A DNA stretch of 64,000 bases from NCBI GenBank assembly GCA_008828725.1, contig MEHQ01000481.1, positions 643,458 through 707,457 of the forward strand, read 5' to 3'. This document shows positions 22,897 through 34,687 of this stretch, piece after piece. The translations under genes and the position numbers were made by a program. The first letter of the stretch is position 1. Each line of letters begins with the position of its first letter. The notes under the pieces were generated by a model. It searched no databases. It had not been told where the DNA came from and saw only the letters and a program-made list of their open reading frames with translations. Source of the DNA: Saccharina japonica. Its lineage: Eukaryota; Sar; Phaeophyceae; Laminariales; Laminariaceae.

Positions 22897-24826
22897 ACGA
22901 CAAAACTACTGAATTTCCTTCCTCCGGAGATCTGTATAGCTATTAGGTTCAGGTTTCTCCGTGACCAGACTTTACGGACATGGCAGAAACCATACATCGA
23001 CAAAACAAAATATCACAGCAGCTGTGGTTTTTAGTCTTCTCTCTATATTTGGTACGTCATAATATACATATTCATGCCTAGTACTTGATGTTTATACCAC
23101 GCATAAATTACCGTGCCTGTTTTGATACACTGCATACCAGTATCGAGCACAGCGTATCACAGAGAGTACCCTGGAATATATTTGAAAATACCAGGTACCA
23201 TAAAGACACCCCAGCTATATTTAAAAAATTAAAAAAAAACAAGCTCGAGGATTTCGTCGAAACTCATCTTTGCTATTAATAGCTGAGTGTAATACTTCGA
23301 TCGCTATATATCAGATCGAAAGATTCCTCGAAACTCATATTTGCAATATCATATTTAATACTATTAATAGGCGTATAAATATATTGGCATATATATGTGA
23401 ATACTAAAATATGCTACATATTTATACGTACATAAATATAATATTAATAGGAGACCGTGTTTAACCCCTCAGCCGACAGCCCTGATTGTCTTATTGTACA
23501 CTAAACCAGCCCATTGAGGCTCATTGAAGCCTTCGCGCGCCCAAAAAAAACGGTCTCCTTCCTATATAGCGTCATATCATTTGCAGACTCTCATTATGGT
23601 GTCATACATAATTTTAGGGCCGTCATTATCGGAGAGCTTTTCTTTCAGAGTTTCCAGATTTTCTCGATTAGTGAACTTTGCAGCAAGATACGGAGGAGGC
23701 GTTCTGTCACCATTATGAATTCTAACAGGGGGCTAAATATCTGAGACATTTACGTAGCATTGACATCTTTGGACAAAAACAAATCAGGAAAATCTGGAAG
23801 AACAACATTCGCGCGAAAACAAAACTGGAAAAATCTGGAAATTTAGGACAAATGGTCCTTCAAACTCAACGACCCTCATTTGTAGACTTCCTACGTACGT
23901 ACACGTACAGAGCGATTCGCCTATACCAGGTATGTCTTGGTTTTGATTTTTTCTATGCGGCTGCGAGGGTACAAGGGTACAAGAGGTAAGAAGTGCACAA
24001 GTCGAGAGCTGAGAGCCGATATTCGGGTAGTAGTAGTTATGCAGCACTACTTAGTGGCCTGCGTTCGAGGGCGAGCACGCAAACAAGTACCGGCGAACTA
24101 CTATTGCTAGAAAATGGAGAAGAAAAAGAAACGGACAAGAAAACGGCGAAGAAAAATACGAATCCAAGTCTAAGCAGAGACAAGCAACGTGCCCGACAAG
24201 GATCACCACAAACAAAACACTAGCAGACATGCTGTACATGCATACAATGCTTTTCTTCTGCCTGGACCCCGGATGATATCCTGGGGGAGATGGTTGCTAT
24301 ACTGCATGCCAGGTGTACCTCTGGTGGTTTTCTTGTAGGCGATCCTCCTGTGGCATCTACAAAACAAATGGTGTTTCGTCAGATAGTTGGGTTTACGTCG
24401 GCAACTGATGGATGATGATCGTGAAACCTGATGGCATGCGCTGTACATATTGTTCGATGACAAACGAAATAGTAACCATAACAACAACTTTTTTTACAAG
24501 CAAACGCAAAACAACCACCACTAGAAAATGCAAGGACAAAAACACAACAACACAACAACACAACAACACAAGATACTGCACCAGGCACCAGGCACCAGGC
24601 ACCAGGCACCAGGCACCAGGCACCAAGCACGGTCAACACCAACCATCCCAGCAACACCCCCCCACCTCACGGCGCTGTGCGCTTGGTTCTAGCAATGTCT
24701 GTCTGGTCGGTGAAAACCCGACATGCTCCGTCCTGGCATTGTAGGGATGCGAGGGTCTATGATCATACGACCACGGCCATGTATGAATATCGAGTACACC
24801 CCCTCCCCCCCGCCGGTTAGACATGC
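22897..24826 (+). repeat. Third, direct copy of the inner palindrome sequence (copy A)
   Basis: The segment matches 28453-30392 on the same strand, with small differences (for example an extra ACAGCTGTG-type stretch near 28800 in the right arm). It matches 26512-28451 inverted. Its first base coincides with the base next to the palindrome axis. The two palindrome arms agree with each other where they differ from this copy, for example in the AT-rich stretch around 23395-23448. ORFs within it, up to 110 codons, look like shadows with no domains. Confidence 0.9.
23450..23558. mobile_element. Small element with 9-bp GGAGACCGT inverted ends
   Basis: GGAGACCGT and its complement bound 109 bp including AACCCCTCAGCCGACAGCCC. 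The same module appears in both palindrome arms. The short inverted ends are the only evidence for mobility. Confidence 0.3.
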
Positions 24827-25132
24827 TACAACCCTCCCTGTAGACATGTTACACCCCCCCTATACATTTAGCACCCCCCTCCCGTGGACATTTTACTCCT
24901 TCTCTCTCCCGCTGACATGTTGACCCCCCTCGCCCTGTTAGACATTTTACAACCCCCCCCCGTTGACATTTTACACTCCCCCCTCGTAGACATTTTACCC
25001 CCACCCCTCGTAGACTTTTACACCCTCTACCCTCTCGTGGTCACTTTACTCCCGCCCGTAGCCTTTTTACCCCCCCCCCCACCCCCCCTTTACACTATCA
25101 CATTTTTTGTGTGAAATAAAAAAAAAAAAAAA
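24827..25132. repeat. C-rich degenerate repeat of TAGACATTTTAC units
   Basis: About ten imperfect units of [GT]AGACATTTTACACCCCC are followed by a poly-A run (25118-25132). One related unit (CCCGTAGACATTTTACG) lies immediately outside the right arm at 31773, showing that both outer ends of the palindrome abut the same repeat type. Confidence 0.75.
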
Positions 25133-28100
25133 CGATGGAGATGGGGGGTTGCGGTGTTAAAATGTCGCTACCGCGGGGGGTTCCCGCTCGCATACATGTC
25201 TACCGGCGGTGAGGGTGGCTATATATTTGGCCGTAGGGGGGGGGCGGGTGGGGGTACTCAGTGTCGTGGCAATGACGCCGTAGTCGTATTGACCCATTAG
25301 GACCCTTAGCGTATCCCGTGGGGGGAGGGGCGGTTACTCATTTGCTTAGACTTAGTCATTTGACCAGTGTGGCGCTCGTCCTCTTCGAGACGGAGGGGGG
25401 GTAGTTATGGAGTGTCCTGCGGTGAGGGCGCGCGCGCGGGGGGGGATACTCTTGTCATGCATGGACGTAGTCGTATGGCTATGAGCAATGCGGGCGGGGG
25501 CGGTGGGGGGTGTACTCGACATGCATGCATGGCCTTAGTCGTATTACCATAGACCTTCGCATCCCTGCAATATGCCGTGACGGAGCATGGCGGGTTTTCA
25601 CCAACCAGGCAGGCATTGCTAGCACCAAGCGCGAAGCGCCGTGAGGCGTTCGGCGAGTCGCATGAAGGGTGAAGCTGCGTCCTACTAAGAACCGCGTGTG
25701 AGGCGGATTTGCACCTGGATGACAGCTTCAATGAGTTAATCACGCAGGGGGTGGGGGGGTACTCATGTCGTGCATGGCCGTAGTCGTATGACTATAGACC
25801 CTCGCACCCCTACAATGCCGGGACGGAGCACGTTGGGTTTTCACCAACCAGGCAGACATTGCTTGCATCAAGCGCGAAGCGCCGTGAGGGTATTGGGCGA
25901 GTCGCAGGGAGGGTGAGCTGCATCCTGCTAAGAACCGCCTGTGAGGCGGACTTGCATATGGACGACAGCCTCCAATGAATTGATTAATTTCTGGTGTGGC
26001 CACTTCCAGAGACAGCAATGGGTATCACTATGTATCTGCCTCGTGGAAGCCTTACCATATACACACTACGTAATACGATCATTCCCCTTGTGCGGAGATG
26101 AGGTTATCAACCTCGCACAAATGATCTAACAAGACCGCCAGTATGGGTGACCGCCAAAAAAAACAAAAAAAAACGGTACCCTGGTTGTCGAGCTCACTGC
26201 AGTGAGAGGCGTGTTTCACCGCGTCGTTGCCAACCGAAGCCAACCCAACTTATAAATATCTAAATATTTATAGAGGGGGGGGGGGGGTATAAGGTTCAGC
26301 TGTACCTTCGTTGACAGGAATCTGGTCTTCGAATGCTCGACAAAAATCATTCGACCGACGAGCGTCGGCAGGTAGTGGGTGCCTAGCTGAGCTCAATGGA
26401 AGCGCGACAACAAAACCTGATGTAAGCCCTGAAGAGTGTCGGGCAAAGGCCAAAGGGTGGAGGAGGCCTTCCTCGTGGCTTGCGACATGAAGCAACACAT
26501 GGAACCCCCTTGCATGTCTAACCGGCGGGGGGGAGGGGGTGTACTCGATATTCATACATGGCCGTGGTCGTATGATCATAGACCCTCGCATCCCTACAAT
26601 GCCAGGACGGAGCATGTCGGGTTTTCACCGACCAGACAGACATTGCTAGAACCAAGCGCACAGCGCCGTGAGGTGGGGGGGTGTTGCTGGGATGGTTGGT
26701 GTTGACCGTGCTTGGTGCCTGGTGCCTGGTGCCTGGTGCCTGGTGCCTGGTGCCTGGTGCAGTATCTTGTGTTGTTGTGTTGTTGTGTTGTTGTGTTTTT
26801 GTCCTTGCATTTTCTAGTGGTGGTTGTTTTGCGTTTGCTTGTAAAAAAAGTTGTTGTTATGGTTACTATTTCGTTTGTCATCGAACAATATGTACAGCGC
26901 ATGCCATCAGGTTTCACGATCATCATCCATCAGTTGCCGACGTAAACCCAACTATCTGACGAAACACCATTTGTTTTGTAGATGCCACAGGAGGATCGCC
27001 TACAAGAAAACCACCAGAGGTACACCTGGCATGCAGTATAGCAACCATCTCCCCCAGGATATCATCCGGGGTCCAGGCAGAAGAAAAGCATTGTATGCAT
27101 GTACAGCATGTCTGCTAGTGTTTTGTTTGTGGTGATCCTTGTCGGGCACGTTGCTTGTCTCTGCTTAGACTTGGATTCGTATTTTTCTTCTCCGTTTTCT
27201 TGTCCGTTTCTTTTTCTTCTCCATTTTCTAGCAATAGTAGTTCGCCGGTACTTGTTTGCGTGCTCGCCCTCGAACGCAGGCCACTAAGTAGTGCTGCATA
27301 ACTACTACTACCCGAATATCGGCTCTCAGCTCTCGACTTGTGCACTTCTTACCTCTTGTACCCTTGTACCCTCGCAGCCGCATAGAAAAAATCAAAACCA
27401 AGACATACCTGGTATAGGCGAATCGCTCTGTACGTGTGCGTACGTAGGAAGTCTACAAATGAGGGTCGTTGAGTTTGAAGGACCATTTGTCCTAAATTTC
27501 CAGATTTTTCCAGTTTTGTTTTCGCGCGAATGTTGTTCTTCCAGATTTTCCTGATTTGTTTTTGTCCAAAGATGTCAATGCTACGTAAATGTCTCAGATA
27601 TTTAGCCCCCTGTTAGAATTCATAATGGTGACAGAACGCCTCCTCCGTATCTTGCTGCAAAGTTCACTAATCGAGAAAATCTGGAAACTCTGAAAGAAAA
27701 GCTCTCCGATAATGACGGCCCTAAAATTATGTATGACACCATAATGAGAGTCTGCAAATGATATGACGCTATATAGGAAGGAGACCGTTTTTTTTGGGCG
27801 CGCGAAGGCTTCAATGAGCCTCAATGGGCTGGTTTAGTGTACAATAAGACAATCAGGGCTGTCGGCTGAGGGGTTAAACACGGTCTCCTATTAAGATTAG
27901 ATTTAAGTACGTATAAATATGTAGCATTTTTTAGTATTCACATATATATATGCCAATATATTTATACGCCTATTAATAGTATTAAATATGATATTGCAAA
28001 TATGAGTTTCGAGGAATCTTTCGATCTGATATATAGCGATCGAAGTATTACACTCAGCTATTAATAGCAAAGATGAGTTTCGACGAAATCCTCGAGCTCA

Positions 28101-28451
28101 CAGCTGTTGTTTTTTTTTATTTTTTAAATATAGCTGGGGTGTCTTTATGGTACCTGGTATTTTCAAATATATTCCAGGGTACTCTCTGTGATACGCTGTG
28201 CTCGATACTGGTATGCAGTGTATCAAAACAGGCACGGTAATTTATGCGTGGTATAAACATCAAGTACCAGGCATGAATATGTATATTATGACGTACCAAA
28301 TATAGAGAGAAGACTAAAAACCACAGCTGCTGTGATATTTTGTTTTGTCGATGTATGGTTTCTGCCATGTCCGTAAAGTCTGGTCACGGAGAAACCTGAA
28401 CCTAATAGCTATACAGATCTCCGGAGGAAGGAAATTCAGTAGTTTTGTCGT
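25133..28451 (+). repeat. Left arm of a 6.6-kb near-perfect palindrome
   Basis: This 3,319-bp arm is the reverse complement of 28453-31771, with paired coordinates summing to 56904 throughout, so there is no net indel. A few differences are visible: a cluster around 26011-26045, one base near 25927 and one near 27201. Inside the arm a module with GGGTTTTCACC[AG]ACCAG, GCATTGCT and GCGCCGTGAGG occurs several times (about 25590, 25840, 26620), together with a six-fold GGTGCCT run (about 26710-26757). No coding gene is recognised. Confidence 0.95.
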
Positions 28452-28452
28452 N

Positions 28453-31400
28453 ACGACAAAACTACTGAATTTCCTTCCTCCGGAGATCTGTATAGCTATT
28501 AGGTTCAGGTTTCTCCGTGACCAGACTTTACGGACATGGCAGAAACCATACATCGACAAAACAAAATATCACAGCAGCTGTGGTTTTTAGTCTTCTCTCT
28601 ATATTTGGTACGTCATAATATACATATTCATGCCTGGTACTTGATGTTTATACCACGCATAAATTACCGTGCCTGTTTTGATACACTGCATACCAGTATC
28701 GAGCACAGCGTATCACAGAGAGTACCCTGGAATATATTTGAAAATACCAGGTACCATAAAGACACCCCAGCTATATTTAAAAAATAAAAAAAAACAACAG
28801 CTGTGAGCTCGAGGATTTCGTCGAAACTCATCTTTGCTATTAATAGCTGAGTGTAATACTTCGATCGCTATATATCAGATCGAAAGATTCCTCGAAACTC
28901 ATATTTGCAATATCATATTTAATACTATTAATAGGCGTATAAATATATTGGCATATATATATGTGAATACTAAAAAATGCTACATATTTATACGTACTTA
29001 AATCTAATCTTAATAGGAGACCGTGTTTAACCCCTCAGCCGACAGCCCTGATTGTCTTATTGTACACTAAACCAGCCCATTGAGGCTCATTGAAGCCTTC
29101 GCGCGCCCAAAAAAAACGGTCTCCTTCCTATATAGCGTCATATCATTTGCAGACTCTCATTATGGTGTCATACATAATTTTAGGGCCGTCATTATCGGAG
29201 AGCTTTTCTTTCAGAGTTTCCAGATTTTCTCGATTAGTGAACTTTGCAGCAAGATACGGAGGAGGCGTTCTGTCACCATTATGAATTCTAACAGGGGGCT
29301 AAATATCTGAGACATTTACGTAGCATTGACATCTTTGGACAAAAACAAATCAGGAAAATCTGGAAGAACAACATTCGCGCGAAAACAAAACTGGAAAAAT
29401 CTGGAAATTTAGGACAAATGGTCCTTCAAACTCAACGACCCTCATTTGTAGACTTCCTACGTACGCACACGTACAGAGCGATTCGCCTATACCAGGTATG
29501 TCTTGGTTTTGATTTTTTCTATGCGGCTGCGAGGGTACAAGGGTACAAGAGGTAAGAAGTGCACAAGTCGAGAGCTGAGAGCCGATATTCGGGTAGTAGT
29601 AGTTATGCAGCACTACTTAGTGGCCTGCGTTCGAGGGCGAGCACGCAAACAAGTACCGGCGAACTACTATTGCTAGAAAATGGAGAAGAAAAAGAAACGG
29701 ACAAGAAAACGGCGAAGAAAAATACGAATCCAAGTCTAAGCAGAGACAAGCAACGTGCCCGACAAGGATCACCACAAACAAAACACTAGCAGACATGCTG
29801 TACATGCATACAATGCTTTTCTTCTGCCTGGACCCCGGATGATATCCTGGGGGAGATGGTTGCTATACTGCATGCCAGGTGTACCTCTGGTGGTTTTCTT
29901 GTAGGCGATCCTCCTGTGGCATCTACAAAACAAATGGTGTTTCGTCAGATAGTTGGGTTTACGTCGGCAACTGATGGATGATGATCGTGAAACCTGATGG
30001 CATGCGCTGTACATATTGTTCGATGACAAACGAAATAGTAACCATAACAACAACTTTTTTTACAAGCAAACGCAAAACAACCACCACTAGAAAATGCAAG
30101 GACAAAAACACAACAACACAACAACACAACAACACAAGATACTGCACCAGGCACCAGGCACCAGGCACCAGGCACCAGGCACCAGGCACCAAGCACGGTC
30201 AACACCAACCATCCCAGCAACACCCCCCCACCTCACGGCGCTGTGCGCTTGGTTCTAGCAATGTCTGTCTGGTCGGTGAAAACCCGACATGCTCCGTCCT
30301 GGCATTGTAGGGATGCGAGGGTCTATGATCATACGACCACGGCCATGTATGAATATCGAGTACACCCCCTCCCCCCCGCCGGTTAGACATGCAAGGGGGT
30401 TCCATGTGTTGCTTCATGTCGCAAGCCACGAGGAAGGCCTCCTCCACCCTTTGGCCTTTGCCCGACACTCTTCAGGGCTTACATCAGGTTTTGTTGTCGC
30501 GCTTCCATTGAGCTCAGCTAGGCACCCACTACCTGCCGACGCTCGTCGGTCGAATGATTTTTGTCGAGCATTCGAAGACCAGATTCCTGTCAACGAAGGT
30601 ACAGCTGAACCTTATACCCCCCCCCCCCCTCTATAAATATTTAGATATTTATAAGTTGGGTTGGCTTCGGTTGGCAACGACGCGGTGAAACACGCCTCTC
30701 ACTGCAGTGAGCTCGACAACCAGGGTACCGTTTTTTTTTGTTTTTTTTGGCGGTCACCCATACTGGCGGTCTTGTTAGATCATTTGTGCGAGGTTGATAA
30801 CCTCATCTCCGCACAAGGGGAATGATCGTATTACGTAGTGTGTATATGGTAAGGCACCCACGAGGCAGATACATATGAATACGCATTGCTGTCTCTGGAA
30901 GTGGCCACACCAGAAATTAATCAATTCATTGGAGGCTGTCGTCCATATGCAAGTCCGCCTCACAGGCGGTTCTTAGAAGGATGCAGCTCACCCTCCCTGC
31001 GACTCGCCCAATACCCTCACGGCGCTTCGCGCTTGATGCAAGCAATGTCTGCCTGGTTGGTGAAAACCCAACGTGCTCCGTCCCGGCATTGTAGGGGTGC
31101 GAGGGTCTATAGTCATACGACTACGGCCATGCACGACATGAGTACCCCCCCACCCCCTGCGTGATTAACTCATTGAAGCTGTCATCCAGGTGCAAATCCG
31201 CCTCACACGCGGTTCTTAGTAGGACGCAGCTTCACCCTTCATGCGACTCGCCGAACGCCTCACGGCGCTTCGCGCTTGGTGCTAGCAATGCCTGCCTGGT
31301 TGGTGAAAACCCGCCATGCTCCGTCACGGCATATTGCAGGGATGCGAAGGTCTATGGTAATACGACTAAGGCCATGCATGCATGTCGAGTACACCCCCCA

Positions 31401-31771
31401 CCGCCCCCGCCCGCATTGCTCATAGCCATACGACTACGTCCATGCATGACAAGAGTATCCCCCCCCGCGCGCGCGCCCTCACCGCAGGACACTCCATAAC
31501 TACCCCCCCTCCGTCTCGAAGAGGACGAGCGCCACACTGGTCAAATGACTAAGTCTAAGCAAATGAGTAACCGCCCCTCCCCCCACGGGATACGCTAAGG
31601 GTCCTAATGGGTCAATACGACTACGGCGTCATTGCCACGACACTGAGTACCCCCACCCGCCCCCCCCCTACGGCCAAATATATAGCCACCCTCACCGCCG
31701 GTAGACATGTATGCGAGCGGGAACCCCCCGCGGTAGCGACATTTTAACACCGCAACCCCCCATCTCCATCG
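28453..31771 (+). repeat. Right arm of the 6.6-kb palindrome
   Basis: This arm mirrors 25133-28451 around the single N at 28452. The arm ends abruptly at CATCTCCATCG; the left arm starts at CGATGGAGATG. The outer flanks are unrelated except for a TAGACATTTTAC-type unit on each side. ORFs appear in mirrored pairs and have no domains. Confidence 0.95.
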
Positions 31772-33561
31772 TCCCCGTAGACATTTTACGCACACCTTAG
31801 TAGTAGTAATGGTAGGTGCAGTTCAGAGTGGCCGGCGCGGCGCTGTCTACTATTGTAGTGTAGCAGTACCACTTGCAATATCTACATAGACTAGACAACT
31901 CTAATAAATACTTGCTGTAGCTACGAATTGCTACCATTCTCATATATGCCGGATCATATAATAATATAATAATAATGATTGTACTTTGAGAAATTCAGCA
32001 AGTGGCAACTTCGTGGCAGCGTGTAGCACCCCTATATATGCCGATACACCCGGTACACGCTGACTGCTTGCTGCTGTTGCAGTGCCCCATCGCGCACTGT
32101 GGGCGGGAGCTCCGACGTCATCGGCATTAGACTACAGTATTAATAGTGTATAATAGTATTAATAGTAGGCTATAGGCCATGCAGGCGTCAGGTAAGCAAG
32201 GTGTCTACCATTATTAATAGCATACTATTAATAGTACCGTATGCTGTAATGCCTTTCAACCCACTGTAAAAACTGTAAACTGTAAACGAAGAACCGCCGT
32301 CTCCATCGAGCCGAAGGACAGAAGAGCATAGGTGTTTAACCGCCTTGCCAACTGTTACTAACAGTCAATACGACGGAGCTCTATTTAAGCTTCTCACTCT
32401 ACTTAAAGAGAGCTAGTACCCAGCGATGGCAAAATGGGGACTTTTATCAAGTACGCCCAGTAAGCTTGCCATAAAGTACGCCCACCGGTACTATTTACAC
32501 CAGCATGATGTCACAGTACATACTATAATCTATAATGCCAGGTAAGCGTTGTCGATCGTTGTCGATCTCCCATTATTAGGCCATTACCATATACCAGCTA
32601 TATACTAGATGGTCAAATATTAAATAGTGCAGTAAAAATTGTTTCTGATATCATATACTCGTACAATTTATAATACTAAAGACATGCATAATAAATATAT
32701 ATGGTCTAGCCCGTCGTCACGAAAAAGCATAAGGAATCTACTGGTGTACCTGGTATGGTATACTCCTACAGGGTACGTATGTATCTACGTTTCCTTGGTT
32801 TCCGTGGTATTCTGCTTTTGGGAGTTTTATGAGTGATCAACGCTGAAGATCATGCTGCACATTGTCGGATGGCAAATATAATAATAATGTATCTACGTAT
32901 ATATATACGTACGTATTTACGTTGAACGTGTACATATATATGTGCATGGGTGCGTAATGCTGCATGTACGAACAAGCTATCATATGATATGAAGCCATGT
33001 GCATTGTGCATTGTGTACGGTGTAAGCCGGTCACGTGGCACATACATGTGTATATTGCCTATTCTCACTCTATTAATAGTCGTGCGCGCAACTACAGTAC
33101 CAATAATATGAATACTACTGTAATATATACTATTAATACTGCTGTAGTTATTAATACGACCTCAGGCTCATGCCGGGGCCTCCATCTCGACCCGGAAGAA
33201 GCCACCTTCGCACTGCCTGATACCCTAAGCAACCCGAGATCATAAGCGACAACCCGCTATAGCGTATTGATACGACCTCGGGCGCATGACGGGGCCTAGC
33301 ACAGGCGGGCAGGGTCAGGGAGCTGGAGCGCTCCTCATGTAGACATAAACCACGTATATATTATCGTCGGACCTCGCAGGCCACCATCGAGGCGAAGTCG
33401 CGCAAGTCAAGGAAGTCAAGTCAGGGGGGAGAAACCAGGCACTCATTTATACCTCAATAAAGCCTCACCAAGTATATGAACTCCCCAATATATGTAACCG
33501 TCATCGTAACTGCTGTATCGAGTACAAGCACAATCAATAGTAGTATACACCAGATATGACT
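31772..33561. other. Non-coding stretch with many CTATTAATAG words
   Basis: No gene is recognised. The palindromic word CTATTAATAG and near variants recur around 32140, 32160, 32213, 32225, 33070 and 33130. A retroelement 3' fragment at 32770-32895 is listed separately. Confidence 0.4.
32770..32895 (+). mobile_element. 3' terminus of a non-LTR retroelement
   Basis: The segment TTCCTTGGTTTCCGTGG through TGAGTGATCAACGCTGAAGA, GCTGCACATTGTCGGATGGC and an AAATATAATAATAATG tail is the same, on the opposite strand, as 36220-36340, the 3' UTR of the intact ORF copy. It is a 5'-truncated insertion. Confidence 0.7.
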
Positions 33562-33852
33562 ACTACTATTTATTGCTACTCCTCCTACTGCTACTCCTCC
33601 TACTCCTCCTACTCCTCCTACCCCTGCTCCTACTCCTCCTACTCCTACTACTACTACTCCTCCTACTCCTACTCCTCCTACTCCTACTCCTACTACTCCT
33701 ACTACTCCTACTACTCCTACTATTCCTACTCCTCCTCCTCCTCCTCCTCTTCCTCCTACGATTACGACTACTACTCCTACTCCTACTCCTCCTCCTCCTC
33801 CTCCTCCCCCTCCTACGACTACTATAATACTATACTGCCACTACTACTACTG

Positions 33853-33942
<90 letters not shown>

Positions 33943-33963
33943 TTACTACTACTACTATGATAC
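33562..33963. repeat. CTC/CTA microsatellite, about 400 bp
   Basis: A block of mixed CTCCTA and CTACTC triplets passes into an almost pure CTA tract (about 33838-33963). Poly-Leu and Ser/Tyr frames result from the triplet period and are not genes. Confidence 0.95.
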
Positions 33964-34435
33964 TACTAATGTGTACTTGCACATACCAGGTATGGAATAT
34001 GTACAGCAGCAGTACTATACTACTACTCCCAGTACAGCAGTGGGTACCGACGGCACGCTAAGAGTAAGAGCTTATTAATCGTAATACAGATAAGAGAGGC
34101 CAAATTGGCTGGACCCGCCTACACTATACGCCGAGCGAGCGTAAAAAGCTTAATGTACGTATTTTCGTATTTTCCACTTTCGATAATAAATAACAAGAGA
34201 TAATGCTACGAGATTAATACATGTGATTTCGGCCTGTGTCACGCACACCTATTTAATGTGAAGAACACACACACACACACACACACTTATTGCTGTACGT
34301 ACTCGTACGGTAAGATATGTTTCGTAGTTATTTATCCAATACATATCTTGCTTTACGTACAAGGTTCGTACTGCTGCTGCCAAAAAACGAAAGTCCAGGC
34401 CTCTTTCGCGCAAACCACCGAAAAAAAGTAGAGTA
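33964..34435. other. No gene recognised
   Basis: The stretch contains a CA run (34266-34286) and otherwise nothing I can name. It lies inside the inferred gene B intron. Confidence 0.4.
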
Positions 34436-34514
34436 TCACTGTGAACCGTAATATAAGGACCTTTTATAGTTTAACATTCAGTTTAAATGTTCCTTATATT
34501 TAGGGTCAGAGTGG
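34436..34514. mobile_element. Stowaway-like hairpin MITE, well preserved
   Basis: This 79-bp element is bounded by TA on both sides (34434-34435, 34515-34516) with inverted ends TCACTGTGAACCGTAATATA and TTATATTTAGGGTCAGAGTGG. It has the same length as the member at 6761-6839. Confidence 0.7.
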
Positions 34515-34687
34515 TACACGTACCATTCATAATAGTGTCGTGCGTCGTGCAAAAACATACATACATAATGTACATCAAGCTCATAATAGATAGCCGATAG
34601 CTATTATTACTGGTATAAATTATAGCCACAAAGCAATACGTGTACATGTGTAAATTATGTAGAGTATCATACCGGTGAAGCGCTTAC

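Larger units (their letters stand above)
15121..34687 (-). other. Inferred 19.6-kb intron of gene B
   Basis: The donor AAG|GTAAGC (34687, minus strand) and acceptor CTAGCAG (15121) are both phase 0 and match the intron position in gene A. The interval holds tandem arrays, MITEs, SINEs, retroelement tails and the large palindrome, each listed separately. The rest (16831-18784, 19236-20440, 20616-21118, 31772-32769, 32896-33561) shows no recognisable gene. An undetected internal exon, or two separate genes, cannot be excluded. Confidence 0.4.

Noticed and set aside
24393..30310. Repeated ORFs of 76 to 115 codons in the palindrome
   Set aside because: They occur on both strands in mirrored copies, overlap one another and lack domains or splice support.
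33556..33960. Poly-Leu and Ser/Tyr-rich ORFs
   Set aside because: They are direct translations of a CTC/CTA triplet microsatellite.
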